Origin: JBHJGO01 sp050331715
GTDB taxonomy: Bacteria; Cyanobacteriota; Cyanobacteriia; Cyanobacteriales; Microcoleaceae
Length of the DNA: 64,000 nucleotides
Direction of reading: 5' to 3'
Assembly: GCA_050331715.1 (NCBI GenBank)
Contig: JBHJGO010000042.1
Location: 1 to 64,000 of the forward strand
Shown: in pieces, positions 58,566-64,000 of the stretch
How the letters are laid out: every line of letters begins with the position of its first letter
How positions within the stretch are numbered: position 1 is the first letter of the stretch
Translations under genes and position numbers: made by a program
The notes under the pieces: model-generated
What the model saw: only the letters and a program-made list of their open reading frames with translations
What the model was told of the DNA's origin: nothing
Database searches by the model: none

Positions 58566-59360
58566 TCAGTCTCCAGAAGAACTTAAAAGTTCTACAATCT
58601 CATCGAACTGATAGTTATCGGCGAAGGTCTGTAATTGATTCGCAATTGCTTCCTGACTTGATGGCATCTGTTGGATTAACTGCCTCACTTTCTTTCCTTT
58701 CAGTTTACTGGCAGCTTGATACACCTCAGCCAACCATTCAGGGGACATATAGCAATCAAAAATGATTTGTGAAAAGGGAGTGAAGGTGGCGGTGCCCCTT
58801 CTTGGGGACTAAGTCCCCAAACCCCTCCATAGTGCTTTTCATGATTGATTCAGGATTGCTATATCTTTAAGGGTAGCTGATAGTTCCTCAGAAATAACTG
58901 GTGAAGGACAACAACTACCCGTCTTAAAGGCCCTACTTCTTCCATTGGGATCAACAGAATCTGGGTAGACTGAGTCAACTCCCAGATGACGCGGAGCTGC
59001 CTCAAACTATAGACCTCAGTCCAGGTTGGTTGGCTTCCTGCCACTGCTGCTTTGTACCAGGGTCGTTGTCGAGGGTCATACTCCTGGCTTTTGATCAGGT
59101 TTGTGGGATTTCCCTGATCATCCAGTTGATAGATATTTCGTCGAGGAGCGGTCGATTGGTCTCGCAACTGCAATGTCGCTAGAGTCTCTTTCCGACGCCA
59201 TACCCCGACAAAGTCCCCTTCAGGATTCGCAAAGTAAATGTAAGGAACTTTTTCAGAAATTTGGGGTTGTCTCCAAAACTACAGGCTTAGGGTTGAATAA
59301 TCCGTGAGGTCTAAAGTCCCTATAGCTAAGGAAGCAACAAAGGTATCACAAATACTGAAT
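58566..59360 (-). pseudogene. degraded paralogue of the hybrid sensor kinase, with MITE in the gap
   Basis: The right part (about 58880-59360) encodes a dCACHE fragment 'GTLDLTDYSTLSL-stop-FWRQPQISEKVPYIYFANPEGDFVGVWRR' and 'YDPRQRPWYKAAVAG', parallel to the intact paralogue ('LDLTDYSTLIDYFWRQTQIS', 'LDPRDRPWYQEA'). It has a TAG for Tyr and loses frame after 'TEVYS'. The left part (58566-58748) encodes only the last 60 residues ('SPEWLAEVYQAASKLKGKKVRQLIQQMPSSQ'), parallel to the end of the neighbour. Everything between, including HAMP, HisKA, HATPase and receiver, is gone and a 116-bp MITE sits at the join. Confidence 0.88.
58748..58863 (+). mobile_element. 116-bp MITE-like repeat inside the kinase pseudogene
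   Basis: Terminal repeats tatagcaatc (58748-58757) and gattgctata (58854-58863) are identical to those of the copy at 22852-22968, and the interior is nearly the same. Its ends coincide exactly with the borders of the two kinase fragments. Confidence 0.92.
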
Positions 59361-59518
59361 TTGGGCATGGAGAAAGATTTTTTGCAGCTCACGTTGTAGC
59401 TTGAAATGAAGACATTTCCCAGTTAGGTACTGGTCTAAATCAGGAGATAAAAGGTAATATCTTAGGTAGTACTTACGATCTTAATTGATATTTGCAGGGA
59501 CGTAATTTTCTTCTCAAC

Positions 59519-60301
59519 ATGAGTGACATCGAAGCTCTCGTATCTTTCACCGAAGAATTAATCTACAGCAAGTTAGGGAGCTATTTCAGCGATTTGCAGC
59601 GCACAATTTTGTTGACGACTTTGAAGGGAAGTCGCAAAACCTATGACCAGATTGCGGAAGAATCTGGCTATTCTGCGAAATATGTCCGGCAAGACGTTGC
59701 ACCGAAGCTCTGGCAGCTAATTTCTGAAGCCCTAGACCAGAAAATTACGAAGTCCAATATTCGGCCAACTTTAGAGCATTTAGTGCGTCAACAGCCCTCA
59801 ACGGTTCGGCATTCGACAGCCATATCCGCAGTATCCACGCCTGTTTCAGAAAGCGACAAGGGTAATATTCTCCTGGTTGATGACCAACCTGCTAACCTTA
59901 AGTTGTTGTCCGATTTGCTGGAAGAACAGGGCTATGAAGTTCAACAGGCCATCAACGGTTCGATTGCATTGCAGGCAATCCCGGTGGTCAATCCTGATGT
60001 GATTCTGCTAGATATCAATATGCCGGATCTAGATGGCTATACCGTTTGCCAGAAACTTAAAGAAAATTCCCAAACGGAAGATATCCCGGTCATTTTTGTT
60101 AGTGCTTTGGATGAAGCCTGGGACAAGGTCAGAGCCTTTTCTGTCGGGGGAAGTGACTACATTGCCAAGCCATTTAAAACTGTTGAAGTTCTGGCTAGAG
60201 TCGAGAACCAACTTAGAGTTCGACGATTACAGCAGGTATTACAAGAGAAGGATCGTCAGCTTCAAGAAGCGTTACAAAAACTAGAACAACTAGGAGCTTG
60301 A
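59519..60301 (+). CDS. response regulator with N-terminal vMAP-type HTH domain
   Basis: The 260-aa protein starts with a helix-turn-helix-like domain (about 1-85: 'LQRTILLTTLKGSRKTYDQIAEESGYSAKYVRQDVAPKLWQLISEALDQKITKSNI') of the kind found at the N-terminus of many cyanobacterial AAA/STAND-WD40 and kinase proteins (vWA-MoxR-associated N-terminal HTH). A receiver domain follows (about 117-235: 'NILLVDDQPANLKLL', phospho-Asp in 'VILLDINMPDLDGY', 'VIFVSALDE', 'YIAKPFKTVEV') and a short coiled coil ('LRVRRLQQVLQEKDRQLQEALQKLEQL') that may lead to dimerisation. It is divergent from the degraded kinase and may once have been its partner. Confidence 0.85.
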   Translation: MSDIEALVSFTEELIYSKLGSYFSDLQRTILLTTLKGSRKTYDQIAEESGYSAKYVRQDVAPKLWQLISEALDQKITKSNIRPTLEHLVRQQPSTVRHSTAISAVSTPVSESDKGNILLVDDQPANLKLLSDLLEEQGYEVQQAINGSIALQAIPVVNPDVILLDINMPDLDGYTVCQKLKENSQTEDIPVIFVSALDEAWDKVRAFSVGGSDYIAKPFKTVEVLARVENQLRVRRLQQVLQEKDRQLQEALQKLEQLGA

Positions 60302-60310
60302 GCCAGGAGA

Positions 60311-61606
60311 ATGCTGCTAGATCTATTCTTGATTGGCGTTCTGGGGTTTTTAGGGAGTTTTGGCCACTGCGTTGGAATGTGTAGCCCGATTGCGGTAGCT
60401 TTCTCTTTATCTGCAAATTCTGAACCCACAAATTCTCAATCTGAATCTTCGGAAATCCAAACTTCAAAGCCAACCCCCGGCAAGGGTTCCCTAAAGTTTC
60501 ACCTCTTACTTAACCTTGGACGACTGGTAAGCTATGCTCTGGTCGGTGCCGCTATTGGTGGTGTAGGTTCTGTTCTGATTGCCGGGGGACAAATGGCGGG
60601 GATCGGTAGTATTATTCTCCGCAGTATGGCAATCCTTACGGGTCTGATGTTGGTAGGATTTGGCTTAGCTCAAATTCAGCCTGATGGATGGCCCCGACTA
60701 CCTGTGCTCCATCCCCTTTCCCCCCAAACCTGGCACAATCGACTCTCTTCTTTAATGGTCAAGCTCTCCTTCCAACAAAGCTGGGCCACTCCGGTATTGC
60801 TAGGGTTAGTTTGGGGCCTGATTCCCTGCGGCTTTCTCTACACTGCTCAGATCCGAGCGGCTGAAACGGGAAGTCTCTGGCAGGGCATGGTAACGATGTT
60901 GGCCTTTGGACTGGGAACGGGGCCAACTATGGTGGGGGTCGGTCTGTTTACCAGTCGAGTCAGTGCTGATCACCGTAGCCAACTCTATCGTCTAGGGGGT
61001 TGGTTGACCCTCACCATTGGACTGACGATTTTACTGCGCAATGGGAGCCACATTGATTACACGGGTCACGGTGCATTAGTTTGTCTAACGTTAGCCTTAG
61101 TTGCACGTCCCCTCAGTCACCTATGGTCTGCCCTTTTACGGTATCGGCGGAGTCTGGGGGTGAGTGCCTTTGTTCTCTGCTTGGCCCATGTCGCTCAAAT
61201 CATGGATCACACCCTGAAATGGAATTTGCAAGCCTTGGAGTTCATGCTTCCCCAGCATCAGTGGGGCATCGTACTTGGCGTAATTGCATTAATCCTGATG
61301 ACACCTGCCGCATTGACAAGTTTTGATTGGCTGCAAAGCAGTTTGGGAAAAACCTGGCGAAAAATTCATTTACTTACAGTTCCCGCTCTCCTACTCGGCG
61401 TAGTTCATATTATTCTGAATGGTTCCCATTACCTTGGCGGATTCGACCTAACCCTAGCCCATCAATTACGGGTTGGAGGATTAGCTACAATGACGTTGGG
61501 TATTTTGCTGGTGCGATCGCGCTGGGCCTGGTCATTGCTATCCGTTGAAAAGTTTTATGTTTCACCCAAAAATTCTGAACTCAAGAAACAGTTATCTAAG
61601 AAGTAG
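60311..61606 (+). CDS. membrane protein: UreH/DsbD-like domain fused to ferric-reductase-like domain
   Basis: The 431-aa polytopic protein. The N-terminal half is a sulfite-exporter/UreH-type six-helix domain with the paired Cys blocks 'GSFGHCVGMCSPIAVAF' and 'GLVWGLIPCGFLYTAQIRAA'. The C-terminal half ('LGVSAFVLCLAHVAQIMDHTLKWN', 'LGKTWRKIHLLTVPALLLGVVHIIL') has the spaced His residues of haem-binding ferric reductase/MsrQ-type domains. This suggests electron or metal handling across the membrane; the specific substrate is unknown. It starts 9 bp after the regulator gene and overlaps the secreted partner gene by 62 bp. Confidence 0.8.
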   Translation: MLLDLFLIGVLGFLGSFGHCVGMCSPIAVAFSLSANSEPTNSQSESSEIQTSKPTPGKGSLKFHLLLNLGRLVSYALVGAAIGGVGSVLIAGGQMAGIGSIILRSMAILTGLMLVGFGLAQIQPDGWPRLPVLHPLSPQTWHNRLSSLMVKLSFQQSWATPVLLGLVWGLIPCGFLYTAQIRAAETGSLWQGMVTMLAFGLGTGPTMVGVGLFTSRVSADHRSQLYRLGGWLTLTIGLTILLRNGSHIDYTGHGALVCLTLALVARPLSHLWSALLRYRRSLGVSAFVLCLAHVAQIMDHTLKWNLQALEFMLPQHQWGIVLGVIALILMTPAALTSFDWLQSSLGKTWRKIHLLTVPALLLGVVHIILNGSHYLGGFDLTLAHQLRVGGLATMTLGILLVRSRWAWSLLSVEKFYVSPKNSELKKQLSKK

Positions 61607-62078
61607 TTTTCTAAGAAGTAGTTTTCTGAAAATCTCTGCGGTAATCAGTTTGAGTTTTCCAGGGATAGTATCAGGAATTCTACTCGGTTCTGCTGTTTTT
61701 CAGTCATCAATCCTGGCCCATGAAGTCGAGGTTTCCCAAGATGTCGCCGCAACCTTTCATCTAGAACCCAATCACAATCCTAAAGCTGGAGAACCCGCTC
61801 AGGTTTGGTTTGCTCTGACTCGCAGAGGAGGAGCAATTATTCCCCTCAGCCAATGTAACTGTCAACTCAGAGTCTACGCAGAACCAAAAACTACAGACAC
61901 CAAACCCCTGTTAACGCCTAGCCTAAAACCCATCTCTGCCGAAAAATATCAAGGAATTCCTGGCGCAACCGTTACTTTTCCAAGAACAGGCCGTTATACC
62001 CTGGAAATCAGTGGCAAACCCAAAGGTGAAATCAGTTTTAAACCATTCGAATTCACGTACTCCGTCACAGTTCGATAA
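61545..62078 (+). CDS. exported protein of unknown function, partner of the ferric-reductase-like protein
   Basis: The 177-aa product has a basic N-terminus and hydrophobic signal segment ('ISAVISLSFPGIVSGILLGSAVF'), then a beta-rich domain with 'HEVEVSQDVAATFHLEPNHNPKAGEPAQVWFALTRRGG', 'CNCQLRVYA' (CxC) and 'TFPRTGRYTLEISGKP', resembling periplasmic FixH/YtkA- or CopC-like metal-binding domains. The start is uncertain: the first 25 codons overlap the upstream gene, and a tandem repeat tctaagaagtagtttt (about 61589-61626) covers the overlap. Confidence 0.65.
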   Translation: MKSFMFHPKILNSRNSYLRSSFLRSSFLKISAVISLSFPGIVSGILLGSAVFQSSILAHEVEVSQDVAATFHLEPNHNPKAGEPAQVWFALTRRGGAIIPLSQCNCQLRVYAEPKTTDTKPLLTPSLKPISAEKYQGIPGATVTFPRTGRYTLEISGKPKGEISFKPFEFTYSVTVR

Positions 62079-62711
62079 CCAATGACAAATGATAAATAAC
62101 CAACAGGAAAGATCACCATCTGTAGCTAGTTTCTGCAAATTTATCCGTAAGACTACGGAGACTTTACTGTTTCCGGAAACTTTGCTGAAGCTTTACATTA
62201 ACCGGGCTGAGACTTTACATTGACTTTATAAATTTAGCTTGAATTTCATAAACACGACAGGTTAAATTCAATGCATCAGGTTAAAACAAAAGTTAAGTAG
62301 GGTGTTGACCTGCAGGACAGGATAAAGTCAGCTTCACACCTAATCTGAGGGAGACTTGCATCTATAGCTGAGTTCTTGAATAGCTAGCTATCTGAAACCT
62401 GAAATTTCAACGAGCTTTCACCATACAGTTCCAGTCTATCTGCTGACTAAATTACAGCGCCTCCGACGCTGGTGGAGTAGGGGAGGTTAGGGCGTACCGC
62501 GACCCAAACTCGTGAATCTGTACCTCACTAAATCTAGGAAGGTTATAGGGTGCTGGTTCATCGATAGGTTATAAGAATTCAAGTCAGATCAGACATCATT
62601 GATGGATATTTTTCCTAATGCGAATCCCTATCCGCATTAAAAATATTCACCGTTAGTTTTGCATTTTTTTTTCAGTTTGCTGTATGTCGACTAAACCGTT
62701 CTAGGGGAGTT
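62079..62711. other. intergenic region upstream of PEP-CTERM gene
   Basis: 633 bp without a gene. It holds accaatgac-type short repeats near 62080-62105 and repeated gactttac / gagactttac motifs at 62158-62225. At 62580-62640 an inverted pair ttttcctaatgcg / ccgcattaaaaa could be a weak hairpin. A long 5' leader for the PEP-CTERM gene is likely. No known riboswitch was recognised. Confidence 0.4.
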
Positions 62712-63533
62712 ATGGCCATGAAAATTTTGAAGAATTTTGCAGTTGGTGTAGTTATTGCGCTAGCAACTGCAACGCCTGGATTTGCCAACACGTTATTGCC
62801 ACCAGACGAATCATTTGAGGGTCGAAGTCAAGAAGAGTTAGCCGTTGAATTTTGGCAGTACGTTAATTCCATTCCTGCTAACCAGAATCCACTGTTTGAT
62901 TTGACAGGGGAAAATGCTGGAGTAGGCCAATCAGGATCGTTGTTTTTCCTGGTAGGTGTAGCTGCTCCAGTCAGCCCATCTGGTATTGTAGAACGGGCGA
63001 TTACTGTCTCCGAGGATCAAAGTTTTTTCCTTCCTTTAATTGCTAGTCAATTTGATCCAGTTCAGTTGCCTTTCCTTTCAATTGAGCAGATTGAAGGGGT
63101 GAATGAGGGTCTAATTGATGTCGCCCAAAATCTTTTTGTCACTTTGGATGGAGTACCATTCTCAGGATTAGAAACCCATAGACAGTCTCCTGAACCATTC
63201 AGTTATGAATTAGTCGAAGGAAATACCCTGGGTCTGCCATCCCAAACGGTTGAGGAAGCCGATACAGATGGGTTCTTTGCTGTGTTGAATGCTTTGCCTG
63301 CGGGAGAGTACACTTTGACCTTTGGCGGCGAACTAAATCTAGCGCAGGTGGATTTTGATGATTCCCTGGGTATTCCTACTGGCTTTGAGGATCAAATCAG
63401 GCAGGGACAATTGCTCTCCCAGGATATTACCTATCAAATTAGTGTCAAACCTGTTCCAGAACCGACTTCTATGTTGGCTTTGCTAGCGGTTGGTCTTGTC
63501 GGATTTGCCACGGTATCTCGGTCTAGGGGTTGA
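62712..63533 (+). CDS. PEP-CTERM sorted exported protein
   Basis: The 273-aa protein has an N-terminal signal peptide ('ILKNFAVGVVIALATATPGFA', cleavage near residue 25) and a C-terminal PEP-CTERM signal: 'PVPEPTSMLALLAVGLVGFATV' followed by 'SRSRG', consisting of PEP motif, membrane helix and basic tail. It would be processed by an exosortase and placed on the cell surface or in the extracellular matrix. The middle domain has no Cys and no recognised family. TGG-GGAG-like ribosome site 'ggggag' lies 7 bases before the ATG. Confidence 0.9.
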   Translation: MAMKILKNFAVGVVIALATATPGFANTLLPPDESFEGRSQEELAVEFWQYVNSIPANQNPLFDLTGENAGVGQSGSLFFLVGVAAPVSPSGIVERAITVSEDQSFFLPLIASQFDPVQLPFLSIEQIEGVNEGLIDVAQNLFVTLDGVPFSGLETHRQSPEPFSYELVEGNTLGLPSQTVEEADTDGFFAVLNALPAGEYTLTFGGELNLAQVDFDDSLGIPTGFEDQIRQGQLLSQDITYQISVKPVPEPTSMLALLAVGLVGFATVSRSRG

Positions 63534-63648
63534 GGATTTACAGGAAAGGGCTGGATATTCCAGCCCCCACATAGGTTATTTAACAAAATGGTAAGTGTCA
63601 TTAATACCTGCCCTTTTGCCTGACATTGATTTCGAAGCGAAGGACTAA

Positions 63649-64000
63649 TTAACCCAATGCTTTTTCAATCGCTTCTTGCAGGTTGGTGTCATCGGGAGTA
63701 GTTTGAGGCTCAAAGCGAGCAACAACATTACCATCGCGACCGACAACAAACTTCTCGAAGTTCCAGCTAATGTCTGGCCCGCTACCCACTAAAAATTGAT
63801 ATAGTGAACTGCGATTTGGGCCATTCACATCTTGCTTTTCGAGCAGAGGGAAGTCCACTTCGTAGTTGGTCTGGGTGAAATTCTTGATTTCATCGGGAGT
63901 GCCGGGTTCCTGGCTCCCGAACTGATTACAAGGAACACCAACGATCATGAAGCCGCGCTCCTCAAACTTGTCCTGCAGATTGACTAAACCTTTGTACTGA
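63649..64000 (-). CDS. glutathione peroxidase family protein (partial, N-terminus outside window)
   Basis: The last 117 codons of a thiol/glutathione peroxidase run off the right edge. Visible: 'QYKGLVNLQDKFEERGFMIVGVPCNQFGSQEPGTPDEI' with the conserved Gln-Phe-Gly after PCN, and 'ISWNFEKFVVGRDGNVVARF' with the catalytic Trp-Asn-Phe. The catalytic Cys lies in the missing part. Such proteins in cyanobacteria usually reduce lipid hydroperoxides. Confidence 0.93.
   Translation of the reverse strand, partial: QYKGLVNLQDKFEERGFMIVGVPCNQFGSQEPGTPDEIKNFTQTNYEVDFPLLEKQDVNGPNRSSLYQFLVGSGPDISWNFEKFVVGRDGNVVARFEPQTTPDDTNLQEAIEKALG

Noticed and set aside
46350..59360. Stop-codon reassignment or selenocysteine/pyrrolysine recoding to explain in-frame stops
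   Set aside because: TAA, TAG and TGA all occur as breaks, while all three are used as normal stops by intact genes nearby; no SECIS-like hairpin was seen after the TGA.
62462..62560. Riboswitch upstream of the PEP-CTERM gene
   Set aside because: A GC-rich patch looked structured, but no known riboswitch consensus or clean stem set could be traced.

Overview
The window is chromosomal DNA from a phycoerythrin-containing cyanobacterium. It carries phycobilisome, Photosystem I and II, ferredoxin-dependent bilin reductase and biotin carboxylase genes, a hetZ homologue and a PEP-CTERM protein, and GCGATCGC (HIP1-type) octamers are scattered through it. hetZ together with a Ptx/Pix-type phototaxis operon fits a filamentous cyanobacterium; no genus can be fixed from the sequence alone.

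Region 1 (1-9.7 kb, minus strand): a cytosine-C5 DNA methyltransferase, then, reading leftward, the phycocyanin operon cpcB-cpcA-cpcC-cpcE-cpcF, preceded upstream by pebA-pebB-cpeY (phycoerythrobilin synthesis plus a phycoerythrin lyase) and a DUF1838-like gene.

Region 2 (10-13.6 kb) is the most interesting part. A CP43/IsiA-family chlorophyll antenna gene with an unusual 115-residue Tyr-Gln-repeat tail converges on a two-gene allophycocyanin paralogue operon (alpha-type with the CQRDQ chromophore motif, beta-type of 161 aa). This resembles the low-light set isiX-apcD4-apcB3, whose products make far-red-absorbing allophycocyanin. Here it is set inside a phycoerythrin/phycocyanin supercluster. 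Next to it lie a 44-codon ORF that is a truncated rod-linker N-terminus and a possible 26-aa membrane peptide.

Region 3 (13.6-22.8 kb, mostly plus): cpeB-cpeA-cpeZ-orf80-cpeF, psaK, an S-type lyase on the minus strand, a pentapeptide-repeat protein, and the cpeC-cpeD-cpeS-cpeT-cpeR operon. Hairpins lie between cpcA/cpcC, cpeA/cpeZ, cpeC/cpeD and cpeD/cpeS, where abundant structural proteins give way to genes needed in smaller amounts. Together regions 1-3 encode synthesis of phycoerythrobilin, its attachment (cpeY, cpeZ, cpeF, cpeS, cpeT), the rods, their linkers and the activator CpeR.

Region 4 (23-36 kb) is a mixed housekeeping and accessory stretch: GNAT, anti-sigma kinase, alpha/beta hydrolase, PHP phosphoesterase, hetZ, a secreted RTX-SGNH esterase, tRNA-Leu(GAG), accC, Uma2 and pentapeptide proteins.

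Region 5 (36.3-46.2 kb): a five-gene phototaxis operon (PATAN-REC, CheY, CheW, a five-GAF methyl-accepting receptor with cyanobacteriochrome signatures, and a hybrid CheA).

Region 6 (46.3-64 kb): a decaying stretch with four loci interrupted by in-frame stops, a duplication or a short repeat element (His-tailed ferrochelatase-like gene, two paralogous hybrid kinases, a small hypothetical gene). Intact genes lie between them: TPR-STAND NTPase, ogt, psb27, GH-like protein, vMAP-N/REC regulator, UreH-ferric-reductase membrane protein, PEP-CTERM protein and a partial glutathione peroxidase. A roughly 117-bp MITE-like repeat family recurs across regions 3, 5/6 and 6.
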